From Halodurantibacterium flavum (GTDB taxonomy: Bacteria; Pseudomonadota; Alphaproteobacteria; Rhodobacterales; Rhodobacteraceae): DNA of 64,000 bases. Where the stretch lies: contig NZ_JBHUGH010000002.1 in the NCBI RefSeq assembly GCF_042681825.1, forward strand, positions 310,001-374,000. The letters are read 5' to 3'. The notes beneath the pieces are model-generated. The model worked only from the letters and a program-made list of their open reading frames with translations, was not told the origin of the DNA and searched no databases. This document shows, in pieces, positions 26,000 to 35,114 of this stretch; the first letter of the stretch is position 1; every line of letters starts with the position of its first letter. The translations under genes were made by a program, and so were the position numbers.

Positions 26000-26776
26000 T
26001 CACGGAGCGGGCGCGGCCCCCCGCGTCGCGGGGGACAGCCGCGCGGCCGCCGCCGTGTCGCAGATCACCGTCGCATCCGGATGCAGCCGCAGCGCGGATG
26101 CGGGGCAGGCGGGCGTTACCGGGCCTTCCAGCATCGCCGCCAGCGCCTCGGCCTTGGCGGGGCCAGAGGCCAGCAGCAGGATCTTTTTCGCCGCAAGGAT
26201 CGTGCCGATGCCCATGGTCACCGCCTTTTCCGGGACTGTGCCGCCGGGGAAATCGCCCGCATTCGCCGCGCGGGTCGATGGCGCCAGCGGCACGATCCGG
26301 GTGCGGCTGTCAAAGCGCGAGCCGGGCTCGTTGAAACCGATATGGCCGTTCTGCCCGATCCCGAGGATCTGAAGGTCGATGCCCCCCGCCGTCTCGATCA
26401 TCGCCTCGTAATCCGCCGCCGCGCGGACGGGATCGGGCGCCATGCCGTCGGGCAGATGGGTCCGGGCCATGTCGATATCGGACGCCGCGAACAGGTGCCG
26501 GTTCATGTAGCTGCGATAAGAGGACGGGTGATCGGCCGGAATGCCCGCGTATTCGTCCAGGTTGAAGGTCGTCGTTCCGGCAAGCGACAACGTCCCCGCC
26601 CGCATTTCCTGCGAAAGGATCGTGTAGACCCCAAGCGGCGTGCGCCCGGTCGCAAGGCCCAGAACCCGCGCGCGGCCGGTGCGGACGGCGCCCGCGATCA
26701 GGGCGGCGGCCTTCTGCGCCACGTCCCCGGGGGTGGGAAGGACCATCAGGCGGGGTTGGAAGGGGCTGTCCTGCAT
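26000..26776 (-). CDS. nagB: Glucosamine-6-phosphate deaminase
   Basis: The product has 258 residues. The family motifs are complete: VLGLATGRTPLGVY (phosphate loop), TTFNLDEYAGIP with the proton-transfer Asp, the SYRSYMNRHLF segment, and GIGQNGHIGFNEPGSRFDS with His and Glu. The reaction is GlcN-6-P to fructose-6-P plus ammonia. The allosteric C-terminal tail of E. coli NagB is missing, as in shorter bacterial forms. It is the last gene of the ABC operon running from 33591, downstream of a kinase-like ROK gene, and fixes the route as amino-sugar catabolism. Confidence 0.9.
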   Translation of the reverse strand: MQDSPFQPRLMVLPTPGDVAQKAAALIAGAVRTGRARVLGLATGRTPLGVYTILSQEMRAGTLSLAGTTTFNLDEYAGIPADHPSSYRSYMNRHLFAASDIDMARTHLPDGMAPDPVRAAADYEAMIETAGGIDLQILGIGQNGHIGFNEPGSRFDSRTRIVPLAPSTRAANAGDFPGGTVPEKAVTMGIGTILAAKKILLLASGPAKAEALAAMLEGPVTPACPASALRLHPDATVICDTAAAARLSPATRGAAPAP

Positions 26777-26787
26777 TGCGCTCTTCG

Positions 26788-27918
26788 TCACGGTTGGGGA
26801 TGCGGCGCGAGGCTTTGGGCCAGCCGCTGGCGCGCCGACCAGACGGCGCCGACCGCGCCCGCGCGATTGCCAAGCGCGCTGATCCGGCAGTCGGGGGCGG
26901 GGGTCATGCAGCGGTCGAGATGGTGGCGCAGCGCCGACAAAAGCTCGGGCCGCGACCCGATGCTGCCGCCCAGCACGATGCGTTCCGGGTCGATCACCGC
27001 CGCGACCGACAGCACCGCCAGCGCCAAGAGCCGCGCGAGATCGTCGAGCACAGCGGCAAAGGCCGCATCCGCCGGCCTGGCAAAGGCCGCATCGGCCGGT
27101 GCGGCAAAGAGCGTCCGCAGCGTCTGGCCCGGCTGGCCGCCGCGCGCCTCGTAGGCGGCAAGCAGCGCGCGGGACGAAATCGCGCTTTCCAGCGCCCCGG
27201 TCGTCTGGACCGCTGCGTCGAACGGGTCGCCCCCCAGCGGCAGGGCGCTGATTTCGCCCGCCGCCCCGCGCGCGCCCCGCAACAGGCGGCCGTTCACGAT
27301 CAGGCCCATGCCGACCCCGGTGCCAAGCGCGACGAAGGCCATGCTCTCGGCCCGGTGGCCCAGCCAGTATTCCCCCTGCGCCGCCATGTTCACGTCGTTT
27401 TCCAGCGCGACCGGCACCCCCAGCCGCTGCGCCAGCAGCGCGGGCAGGTCCAGCAGGTCCAGCCCCCGGATGTTCGGTATCCGGCTGAGCCGCGCGGTCA
27501 CGGGATGCACCGCTGCCGGCACGCCCACCGCCCCGGCCCGCAGGCGCGCGGGGTCGATGCCCGCCTTGCGGATCAGGTCGGCGCATTGCCCCGCGATCTG
27601 GTCGATTACCGCCATGCCGCCTGCGGGGGCTGTGGGTTCCTTGACCTCGGCCAGCAGGCGGCCTGTGAGGTCGGTCAGCACCGATTGCGTCTTGGTCCCG
27701 CCCACGTCGCAACCGAACAGCAGCGCCGCCCCGGGGTCGAGCCTGCCCGTCCCCGCATCGAGCCAGCCCGCGCGGGTCAGCTCGCCCGTCAGTGCGGCAC
27801 CGGGAAGGGGCGCATCGGCCCGCGTGAGCAGCCGCGCCAGTGCCGCCCGGGCGGGGGGCGACATCGCCTGTGGCGCAGGCACCGCCCGCGCGCGTTTCGG
27901 GTCATGCCAATTGCCCAT
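26788..27918 (-). CDS. ROK family protein, probable amino-sugar kinase
   Basis: The product has 376 residues. The ATP phosphate motif CDVGGTKTQSVLTD begins near residue 70 and the catalytic Asp lies in VALENDVNMAAQGEYWLG. The first 60 residues look like a degenerate remnant of the winged helix found in ROK regulators; they seem too short to form one. The zinc motif CxCGxxGCxE is absent: the segment reads ISALPLGGDPFDAAVQTTG. It overlaps the ATPase gene by one base and precedes nagB, so it most likely makes GlcN-6-P from imported sugar. A regulatory role is the alternative. A short internal repeat (PADAAFA) occurs twice near residue 280. Confidence 0.72.
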   Translation of the reverse strand: MGNWHDPKRARAVPAPQAMSPPARAALARLLTRADAPLPGAALTGELTRAGWLDAGTGRLDPGAALLFGCDVGGTKTQSVLTDLTGRLLAEVKEPTAPAGGMAVIDQIAGQCADLIRKAGIDPARLRAGAVGVPAAVHPVTARLSRIPNIRGLDLLDLPALLAQRLGVPVALENDVNMAAQGEYWLGHRAESMAFVALGTGVGMGLIVNGRLLRGARGAAGEISALPLGGDPFDAAVQTTGALESAISSRALLAAYEARGGQPGQTLRTLFAAPADAAFARPADAAFAAVLDDLARLLALAVLSVAAVIDPERIVLGGSIGSRPELLSALRHHLDRCMTPAPDCRISALGNRAGAVGAVWSARQRLAQSLAPHPQP

Positions 27919-28958
27919 CAGCGACGTCCGATCGCCTTTTCCGTCGCGGCGTCAAAGGTATAAAGCCGCCCCGCCGCCGCATGGGCCGAAATGGTGGTGC
28001 CGATCGCGGGGATGACCTGCGGCGGTGCGCTGCCGATGGCGGGCTGGCCGTTCATCTCGAAATGAACGAGCGTTTCCGGTCCCAGCGGTTCCACCGCCGT
28101 GACGACCCCGCTGGCGTGAAAGGCCGCGTCGGCGGGCGGGCTGTCCGCGACGACAAGGTCATGGGGGCGGATGCCGATGCACACCGGCCCGCCCGCAGCC
28201 GCCTGCAGCCGCCCGCCGCTTTCGCCGCCCTCGATCAGGTTCATCGAGGGGCTGCCGATGAAGCGCGCGGTGAACATGTCGGCGGGGTTTTCATAGATCT
28301 CCATCGGGGCACCGGCCTGCAGGATATGCCCGTCCTTCATCACCACGATCCGGTCGGCCATTGTCATCGCCTCGACCTGGTCATGGGTCACATAGGCGAT
28401 GGTGGTGCCCAGCCGGCTATGGAGCCGCTTGATCTCGATCCGCATCTGGGCGCGCAACTGCGCGTCGAGGTTCGAGAGCGGTTCATCGAACAGGAACGCC
28501 GCCGGGTCGCGCACCATGGCCCGCCCCATCGCGACCCGCTGCCGCTGCCCGCCCGACAGTGCGGATGGCCGCCGGTCCAAAAGCGGGGTCAGCCCCAGCA
28601 TCTGCGCCGCATCGGTCACGCGCGCGTCCTTTTCCGCCCGGGACAGGGGCGAGGTGTAGAGGCCAAAGGCGATGTTCTGGCGCACGGTCAGATGCGGATA
28701 GATGGCGTAGTTCTGGAACACCATCGCGATGTTGCGCCCTTTCGGGTCCACATCGTTCACCAGCCGGTCGCCGATCCGGATCTCGCCGCCCGTGACCTCT
28801 TCCAGCCCCGCGATCATCCGCAGGGTGGTCGATTTCCCGCAGCCCGAGGGGCCGACAAAGACGACGAATTCGCCATCCGCGATATCGAGGTCGATGCCGT
28901 GGATCACCTCGACATTGCCATAGGCCTTGACCAGATTCCGAAGCGTGATCGTCGCCAT
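27918..28958 (-). CDS. ABC transporter ATPase, MalK/UgpC (CUT1) type
   Basis: The product has 346 residues. Walker A is GPSGCGKST, the signature is LSGGQRQRVAMGRA, and Walker B is AFLFDEPLSNLDAQLR, followed by AYVTHDQVEAMTMADRI. The C-terminal third is the OB-fold regulatory domain of sugar importers. It drives the permease pair at 30508-32323. It starts at the same base where the lyase gene ends and overlaps the ROK gene by one base, so the whole operon is tightly coupled. Confidence 0.9.
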   Translation of the reverse strand: MATITLRNLVKAYGNVEVIHGIDLDIADGEFVVFVGPSGCGKSTTLRMIAGLEEVTGGEIRIGDRLVNDVDPKGRNIAMVFQNYAIYPHLTVRQNIAFGLYTSPLSRAEKDARVTDAAQMLGLTPLLDRRPSALSGGQRQRVAMGRAMVRDPAAFLFDEPLSNLDAQLRAQMRIEIKRLHSRLGTTIAYVTHDQVEAMTMADRIVVMKDGHILQAGAPMEIYENPADMFTARFIGSPSMNLIEGGESGGRLQAAAGGPVCIGIRPHDLVVADSPPADAAFHASGVVTAVEPLGPETLVHFEMNGQPAIGSAPPQVIPAIGTTISAHAAAGRLYTFDAATEKAIGRR

Positions 28959-30505
28959 CAGGCTGCCTCCGCCAATGTCTTGAAACAGGTGTCGAGTTCC
29001 CGGGTCGCCTGCGCCTCCCGCTCCGCCTCGGTCTGGGCGCGGTCGGCAAAACCCGCAAGCGTCGCGCGGTAATCTGCAAGCGCCTCGGCCATCGGTTGGG
29101 GCGCGGGGCCACCGAAGCGGTCACGCACCGACACGAAATAGGCGGGCGAGACGATTTCGCGGAAATCGGCTTCGGTCATCGCGCTGTCCTGCCCGGTGGC
29201 CTCCGCAAAGGCCGCGCGGAAGGGCACGTAGCCGCCGGTTTCCAGATCGCTGCCGGCGGCCACCACCGCGCGGGCGACATGGGCCGCGATCTCATGCGCC
29301 TGACGGAAGGAAATGCCTTCGCGCCGGACCAGCGTGTCGGCAAGCTCGGTGATCGTGATGCAGGACCGGCGGGTGTTTTCCGCGACCCGCGCCGGGTCAA
29401 CCCGCATCGCGCCCACGAAGCGCGCCAGCAGGTCGAGCACGCGGCCCGCACAGTCGAAGGTCTCATACCCCGCGCCCTGGCTTTCGCCCTCGCTGTCGTT
29501 CATGTCGGTGAAGGGGGTGTTGTGCATGATGTCGAGCATCCCGCGCGCCCGCGCCATGGTCTGGCTGGACAGGTGCCGCATGTGTTCGATGGGCACCGGG
29601 TTGCGTTTCTGCGGCATGATCGAGGAAATCTGCACAAGCGCGTTCGGCACATAAAGCTGCCCCACCTCGAACGCGGTCCAGAACTGGAAATCCTGGATCA
29701 GCCGCCCCAGATGCAGGAACATGAGTTCCAGCGCGGAATAGGTTGCGGTCGTGTAATCGACCGCCGCGATGCAGCTGTAGGAATTGCGTTGCGGCGCGGC
29801 GAAACCCAGAAGATGCGCCACCCGCGCCCGGTCGATGGAAAAGCCCGAGGTGGTGATCGCGGCCGCCCCCATGGAGGACAGGTTCGCGATGTCGCGCGCG
29901 GCTTCCAGCCGTTCGATGTCGCGGATCAGCACCTCGATTGCCGCCGAAAGATAATGGCCCAGCGTCGTCGGCTGCGCCGGCTGGCCATGGGTATAGGCCA
30001 CGATCAGGGTGGCCTTTTCGCGGTCCGCAGTCTCGATCAGCGCGGCCAGCAGCGCGCGGGACCTTTCCAGCAGCCCGTCCAGCCGTTCCTTCAGCGACAG
30101 CTTGAACAGCGTGTGGTCGATATCGTTGCGCGACCGTGCGGTGTGAAGCCGCCCGCCCTCCTCGGGCCCGAGCCGGGCCTTGAGCTCCTTCTCGACAAGG
30201 AAAAAGTAATCCTCGACCTCGCCCGTATAGGTTAGCGTCTCGGGGTCGACCTCGGACGCGATGGCGATCAGGGCGCGGGCGATGCGGCCAGCCGCGGGGC
30301 GCGGCAGGATGCCGGTTTCCGCCAGCATCACCAGATGCGCGCGGTCGATCCGGTCAAAGCCCTTTGCGTGGTGCGTGCGTGCCCCGTCAAAAAGCGGGCG
30401 CAGCACGGTTTCCTTGTAGACGGGGTCGGGAAAGCGGCTGTCGTCGGAAAGGCGCGGATCGGTGAGGCGGGGATCAGCGGGGCGGGGGTCGGTAAGGTCG
30501 GCCAT
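28958..30505 (-). CDS. Argininosuccinate-lyase-like enzyme (fumarase/aspartase superfamily)
   Basis: The product has 515 residues from the ATG at 30505 (AAAGGA five bases upstream); an ATG six bases earlier overlaps the permease stop. Superfamily motifs are intact: GGRLHTARSRNDIDHT near 117-132, THGQPAQPTTLGH near 172-184 and the signature loop SSIMPQKRNP (294-303), which carries the catalytic Ser. Such enzymes release fumarate by breaking a C-N or C-O bond of a succinyl group. A gene in the middle of a sugar ABC operon is not biosynthetic argH; relatives include EDDS lyase. I infer cleavage of a succinyl- or malyl-substituted amino sugar. The N-terminus has a DPR(P/L) repeat (residues 6-19). 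Confidence 0.8.
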   Translation of the reverse strand: MADLTDPRPADPRLTDPRLSDDSRFPDPVYKETVLRPLFDGARTHHAKGFDRIDRAHLVMLAETGILPRPAAGRIARALIAIASEVDPETLTYTGEVEDYFFLVEKELKARLGPEEGGRLHTARSRNDIDHTLFKLSLKERLDGLLERSRALLAALIETADREKATLIVAYTHGQPAQPTTLGHYLSAAIEVLIRDIERLEAARDIANLSSMGAAAITTSGFSIDRARVAHLLGFAAPQRNSYSCIAAVDYTTATYSALELMFLHLGRLIQDFQFWTAFEVGQLYVPNALVQISSIMPQKRNPVPIEHMRHLSSQTMARARGMLDIMHNTPFTDMNDSEGESQGAGYETFDCAGRVLDLLARFVGAMRVDPARVAENTRRSCITITELADTLVRREGISFRQAHEIAAHVARAVVAAGSDLETGGYVPFRAAFAEATGQDSAMTEADFREIVSPAYFVSVRDRFGGPAPQPMAEALADYRATLAGFADRAQTEAEREAQATRELDTCFKTLAEAA

Positions 30506-30507
30506 GG

Positions 30508-31362
30508 TCATCCTTTCAGCCCCGCCAGCATCACGCCGCGCACGATGTAGCGTTGCAGCGCCAGAAACACGATCAGCGTCGGGAGCGTGGCGAGCGAGGC
30601 GCCGGTCATGATCATTTCCCACTGGATCGACTGTTCGACCGCAAAGCTCGAAAGCCCGATGGGAAGGGTATAAAGTTCCTGGCTCGTGGTGACGATCAGC
30701 GGCCAGAAGAACGCCGTCCAGTTGCCGAGGAAGGTGAAGATCGCGAGTGCCGAGAGCGCGGGCGTGACCAGGGGCATCGCGACCCGCCACCAGATGGCGA
30801 ACTCGTTCAGCCCGTCGATGCGCGCGGCCTCGAGGAAATCGTCGGGGATGGTCTCAAAGAACTGCTTCATCAGGAAGGCGCCGAAGGCCGTCATCATGCC
30901 CGGGAACATGATCCCCCAATAGGTGTCGAGCCAGCCGAACTGCGCCGACATCAGATACCAGGGGATCACCAGCATTTCCGTCGGGATCATCAGCGTCGAC
31001 AGGATCGCGATAAAGACGAACTGCCGCCCCCGGAAGCGGAACTTGGCCAGCGTATAGCCGACGAGGCTGTCGAAAAAGAGGTTCGAGACCGTCACCGACA
31101 GCGCCACGATGGTCGAGTTGAAGAACCAGCGCAGGAAGCGCCCGTCCGACAGGACACGTTCGTAATTGGCCAGCGTCGGGTTCGCCGGGATCAGCCGCAG
31201 GTCATAGACCTGCCCCGCGGTCTTGAGCGAGGTGGAGAACATGAAGAGCAGCGGCGTGACCATGATCACCCCGCCGATGAACAGGATCGTCCAGATCGCG
31301 ATCCGGCCGGGGCGGATGCGCGGCATGGCAAGGCCGGGTGCGGGGGCGGTGGTGTCGGCCAT
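30508..31362 (-). CDS. Carbohydrate ABC transporter permease (MalG type)
   Basis: The product has 284 residues and six membrane helices, beginning with IAIWTILFIGGVIMVTPLLF. The EAA loop is EAARIDGLNEFAIWWRVAMP, a textbook CUT1 motif. It pairs with the permease encoded at 31364 and ends two bases before the lyase start. Together with the binding protein and ATPase it forms a family-1 sugar importer. Confidence 0.9.
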   Translation of the reverse strand: MADTTAPAPGLAMPRIRPGRIAIWTILFIGGVIMVTPLLFMFSTSLKTAGQVYDLRLIPANPTLANYERVLSDGRFLRWFFNSTIVALSVTVSNLFFDSLVGYTLAKFRFRGRQFVFIAILSTLMIPTEMLVIPWYLMSAQFGWLDTYWGIMFPGMMTAFGAFLMKQFFETIPDDFLEAARIDGLNEFAIWWRVAMPLVTPALSALAIFTFLGNWTAFFWPLIVTTSQELYTLPIGLSSFAVEQSIQWEMIMTGASLATLPTLIVFLALQRYIVRGVMLAGLKG

Positions 31363-31363
31363 C

Positions 31364-32323
31364 TCAGCGCTCCCTCAGGACCCAGAGCTGGATCAGCGAG
31401 ACACAGAGCAGGATGGTGAACAGCACCACCGTCTGCGCGGCCGCATAGCCCATCTGGTAGGATGAAAAGGCCGTCTGGTAGATCATCAGAACCAGCGGCT
31501 TGGTGGAATTGAGCGGCCCGCCCGGGTCGTTCGTGGTCATGTTGTAGACCTGATCGAAGATCCGCAGGAACCCGATCGAGGAAAAGACCACCAGAAAGAC
31601 CGTCGTGGGCTTGAGCAGCGGCAATGTGATGCGCCGCAGGATCGCCCATTCGCCCAGCCCGTCGATCCGCGCGGCCTCGTAATATGTCGTGGGGATCGCC
31701 CGCAGCCCCGCCATGAAGATGATGATCTGGAACCCGAGCCCCGCCCAGATCGCCGTGACCATGATCGAGGGCAGCGCCCAGGTCGTCGAGTTCAGAAAGG
31801 CCATCTGCGGGATGCCGAACTGCGCCAGAAAGTCGTTGATGACCCCGATCGGCGCCGGCTGGTAGAACCAGCGCCAGACCCAGGCCATCGCCGCCGCCGT
31901 GGTGACGAAGGGCAGGAAGTAGAGCGCCCGGATCAGCGTGTGCCCGAACCGGATGCGGTCGAGGAAAAAGGCGATGGCAAAGGCCAGCACAAGGCTGATC
32001 GGCGTGCCGAGGATCAGATAGGTAAAGGTGTTGCGGAACACCTGCCAGAACATCGGGTCGCCCAGCATCCGGGAATAGTTTTCCAGCCCGATGAAGGCCG
32101 GGTCGGAAAGCAGGTCCCAGTCGGTCAGCGACAGCCAGAAGGCCTGAAAGGTGGGGTAGAACCGGATCACGCCATAAAAGAGCACCGGCAGCGCGAGGAA
32201 CGACCAGACCCAGACAAGCTGGCGCTGCTGCATCGTCCAGCCGCGGCGCGGGCCCTTTCCGGGCCCGTTTCCGGTGGGGGAGGCGCGCCCGGCGCGCGCC
32301 CCCTCGGATGGTATGGCGGTCAT
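31364..32323 (-). CDS. Carbohydrate ABC transporter permease (MalF type)
   Basis: The product has 319 residues. A positively charged N-terminal tail of about 35 residues precedes the first helix (VWSFLALPVLFYGVIRFYPT). The EAA loop is EAARIDGLGEWAILRRITLP. It forms the membrane channel with the permease encoded at 30508; one base separates the two genes. It is followed upstream by the binding-protein gene at 32341 with a 17-base gap. Confidence 0.9.
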   Translation of the reverse strand: MTAIPSEGARAGRASPTGNGPGKGPRRGWTMQQRQLVWVWSFLALPVLFYGVIRFYPTFQAFWLSLTDWDLLSDPAFIGLENYSRMLGDPMFWQVFRNTFTYLILGTPISLVLAFAIAFFLDRIRFGHTLIRALYFLPFVTTAAAMAWVWRWFYQPAPIGVINDFLAQFGIPQMAFLNSTTWALPSIMVTAIWAGLGFQIIIFMAGLRAIPTTYYEAARIDGLGEWAILRRITLPLLKPTTVFLVVFSSIGFLRIFDQVYNMTTNDPGGPLNSTKPLVLMIYQTAFSSYQMGYAAAQTVVLFTILLCVSLIQLWVLRER

Positions 32324-32340
32324 GGTCCTGCCCCCGCCGG

Positions 32341-33591
32341 TCAGCGTGCGCGGTCCAGCATGGCCTGTTCGGCCTCTGCCGCGGCGGCGATCGAGTCTTC
32401 CGGCGATTGGCCCTGCATCAGGATGCGGTTCGCCATGTCGATCGTGTTCTGGCGCTGCGCCGCCTCATCGACGAAGATCGTCGTATGCGCGTATTCCAGC
32501 CCGCGCAGGAAGGGGCCGAAGACCGGGTCCTGCAGGTTTTCCTCGGTCAGGGCCGCGTCGCGGCGGGCGGGCAGTTCGCCCACCACGTCAAGCCAGATCG
32601 CCATCGCCTCTTCCGAGGTGATATAGGCGAGGAACTTTTCGGCCGCCTCCAGCCGCTCGCCCGTCGCGCCCGACCCGATCCCGTGGGCGAAGTAGCTGGC
32701 ATAGTTCGACCGTACGCCTTCGGCATTCGCGGGCAGTTCGGTGACGCCCCATTCGAAATCCTCGATGGTGCGGAACGATCCCAGCCGGAAGGTGCCGTCG
32801 ATGGTCATGCCCGCGCGCCCGGCGCGGAACGCCGCCTGACCCTCGTCCATGAAGCCGCGCACGCCGACGTTTTCCACCAGTTGCAGGTCGGTGTAGAACC
32901 GCAGCGCCTCGATCCCGGCCTCGGAGTTGTAGGTGACCTGGCTGTAATCCTCGTTATAGGGCTCGCCGCCGAACTGGCGGATCAGCACCTCGCGCCACCA
33001 CTGGTGGTCCTGGCCCGCCATGTCGAGCGTCATGCCGACCGTGGTCAGGTTGCCCGCGCCATCGGTCTGGGCGATTGCCTTGCCGGCGGCGACCATCTCC
33101 TCCAGCGTGGTGGGGGGCGTCTCGGGGTCCAGCCCCGCCTGCTCAAAGAGGTTCTTGTTGTAGAAAAGCGCAAGCGACCGCACCGCCGTGGGCAGGCCGT
33201 AATAGTCGTCATTGCGCTTCATCGCGGTGACGATGGGGAAGAACTCCGCCTCGATCTCCTCATGCGGGAAGGTCTCCGCCGAGAGCGGCTGCAGCACGCG
33301 GCCGTTCACGAACTGGTCGGTCCAGCCGTAAAAGAGCTGGAGCACGTCCGGCCCCCGCCGCGCCATCGTCGCCGCGACCACGCGGGTCTGGTAATCGGCA
33401 TAGGGGAACGTCACCTGCCGCACCGTGATGTCGGGGTTCTGTTCCTGGAACGCGGCGATCAGCTGGTCCATCGCCGTGACCCGGGTATCAAAGACATATT
33501 GCCAGTATTCGATTTCGACCGCCTGGGCGGCCGTCCCCGAAAACGAGCTTACACCGGCCAGAAGCCCGGCCAATAGCACTGACTTGCGCAT
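32341..33591 (-). CDS. ABC sugar-binding protein, extracellular family 1
   Basis: The product has 416 residues with a cleavable signal peptide (MRKSVLLAGLLAGVSSFSGT, then AAQAVE), so it is periplasmic. The two-lobe SBP_bac_1 pattern includes VEIEYWQYVFDTRVTAMDQL, AFQEQNPDITVRQVTF and the C-terminal ITSEEAMAIWLDVVGELPAR. It is the first gene of the operon that continues to nagB and faces the ROK repressor across a 207-base divergent region with an AT-rich palindrome. The ligand is predicted to be an amino-sugar conjugate, because a lyase, a kinase and NagB follow. Confidence 0.88.
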   Translation of the reverse strand: MRKSVLLAGLLAGVSSFSGTAAQAVEIEYWQYVFDTRVTAMDQLIAAFQEQNPDITVRQVTFPYADYQTRVVAATMARRGPDVLQLFYGWTDQFVNGRVLQPLSAETFPHEEIEAEFFPIVTAMKRNDDYYGLPTAVRSLALFYNKNLFEQAGLDPETPPTTLEEMVAAGKAIAQTDGAGNLTTVGMTLDMAGQDHQWWREVLIRQFGGEPYNEDYSQVTYNSEAGIEALRFYTDLQLVENVGVRGFMDEGQAAFRAGRAGMTIDGTFRLGSFRTIEDFEWGVTELPANAEGVRSNYASYFAHGIGSGATGERLEAAEKFLAYITSEEAMAIWLDVVGELPARRDAALTEENLQDPVFGPFLRGLEYAHTTIFVDEAAQRQNTIDMANRILMQGQSPEDSIAAAAEAEQAMLDRAR

Positions 33592-33728
33592 CTTTACCTC
33601 CGTTGGCCTGACCTTTGGCGGCCAGTGTGTTCAGGTCTTCCCCATTCCTCCGCGCCCGGGGTTGGGCGGGTCCGTTCCTGCCGGACCTGAGAGAACAGAG
33701 TTCCGGCAAAAATCCCCCGAGTCAATAA

Positions 33729-33748
33729 AATAATTCACTTGAGTTATT
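33729..33748. promoter_or_regulatory. ROK-type operator, imperfect AT-rich palindrome
   Basis: The 20-bp element AATAATTCAC-TTGAGTTATT matches its own reverse complement at 16 of 20 positions and is strikingly AT-rich in this GC-rich region. ROK repressors such as NagC bind inverted TTATT/AATAA elements. On the minus strand a TTGACT -35 box (33725-33720) lies beside it. It probably controls both the sugar operon and the ROK gene. Confidence 0.55.
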
Positions 33749-33798
33749 CTAAGGGCGCGCCCAGACTGACCCGACCGCAAGGGACAGGGAAGAGACGC

Positions 33799-35058
33799 AT
33801 GGCGGGGCCAGGACAGGACGGGCAGAGGATCGCGCTTGGCAAGAACCCGGGGCGCAGCCGCTCGCATAACCGGCGCGTCGTGCTCGATCTCGTGCGCAGC
33901 CGGGGTCATCTGGGGCGCAAGGCGCTGGCCGACCTGACGCAGCTGAGCACGCAGGCGGTGGCGAACATCATTGACGAGTTGCTGGCCGAGAACCTGCTGG
34001 TCGATCTGGGCCGCCGCCGGTCAGGGCGCGGTCAGCCGCCGATCCAGTTCGCGATCAACCCGGACGGCGCCATCACCATCGGGTTCGAGGTCGCCGTGTC
34101 GCGGCTGGTGACGACCGTGCTGGACCTTGGCGGCAATATCCGCGACTCGCGTTCGGCCCAGCTTGACGATGCCGCACCCGACATCCTGATCCCGCGGCTG
34201 GCGGCAGAGGTCGCGGCGATCCGCGACCGCTATCGCACGACACTGACGGGGGTGGGGGTGGTGATGCCCGGCCCGTTCGAGATCGAGGGGCTGTCGGGTG
34301 TGGGGCCGACGACCCTGCCGGGCTGGGCCGGTGTCGATGTGGCGGGCCGGCTGGGCGCGCTGATCGGGGTGCCGGTGGTGGTGGAAAACGACGCCAACGC
34401 CGCCGCCGTGGGCGAGACGCTGTTTGGCGCGGGCCAGCATCTGAACAGTTTCTGCGTGATCTATTTCGGGGCCGGTCTGGGCCTTGGCATCATCCATGAA
34501 AACCTGCCCCTGCGCGGGGCGTTCGGCAATGCCGGCGAGATCGGGCATATCGTCGTGGTGCCGCGCGGGCGGGCCTGCGCCTGCGGCCAGCGCGGCTGTC
34601 TGGAACGCTATGCCTCGCTTCATGCGCTGCACGAACGGCTGGGGCGCAGCACGGATTACGACGATCTGGCGCGGATGATGGGGGCGGGCGACCCCGCGTT
34701 GTCGGATTGGCTGGACGAGGCGGCGGATCATCTCGCGCCCATGATCGCGATGCTGGAAAACACGCTCGACCCGGAAACGGTCATTCTGGGCGGCGCGCTG
34801 CCCGACGGGATCATCGACGCGCTGATCGGGCGGCTGTCCTTGGGCACCTCGGTCGCGAACCGGCGCGACCGGGCGGTGCCGCGCGTGATCCGGGGGCGCA
34901 CAGGGCAGATGACGGCGGCGCTGGGGGCGGCGGCGCTGCCCTTTTCCGAGGCGCTGACACCGCGACTCGATACCGGGCCGGGACCCGGCAGCGAAACGTC
35001 CGCAAGCGAAACGCCCGCCGATGACATGCCGGCCGCGACCGTCGCCGTGGCCAACTGA
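33799..35058 (+). CDS. ROK family transcriptional repressor (NagC/XylR type)
   Basis: The product has 419 residues from the ATG at 33799 (GGAAGAG upstream). The N-terminal winged helix (about 25-80) is SHNRRVVLDLVRSRGHLGRK and LSTQAVANIIDELLAENLL. The ROK sugar-binding part has VVENDANAAAVGE and the complete zinc motif ACACGQRGCLERY. It ends in a low-complexity Ser/Glu/Thr-Pro tail of about 30 residues. It is divergent from the ABC operon and most likely represses it until an amino sugar or its phosphate is present. Confidence 0.88.
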   Translation: MAGPGQDGQRIALGKNPGRSRSHNRRVVLDLVRSRGHLGRKALADLTQLSTQAVANIIDELLAENLLVDLGRRRSGRGQPPIQFAINPDGAITIGFEVAVSRLVTTVLDLGGNIRDSRSAQLDDAAPDILIPRLAAEVAAIRDRYRTTLTGVGVVMPGPFEIEGLSGVGPTTLPGWAGVDVAGRLGALIGVPVVVENDANAAAVGETLFGAGQHLNSFCVIYFGAGLGLGIIHENLPLRGAFGNAGEIGHIVVVPRGRACACGQRGCLERYASLHALHERLGRSTDYDDLARMMGAGDPALSDWLDEAADHLAPMIAMLENTLDPETVILGGALPDGIIDALIGRLSLGTSVANRRDRAVPRVIRGRTGQMTAALGAAALPFSEALTPRLDTGPGPGSETSASETPADDMPAATVAVAN

Positions 35059-35114
35059 GACCTGCCCCGACCGCGACAGGCAGCGCCGCGGCACAAAGGC
35101 CAGAGGAGGACCCG

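Noticed and set aside
28958..30505. Biosynthetic argH
   Set aside because: It is embedded in a sugar importer operon with overlapping genes; no other arginine gene is present.
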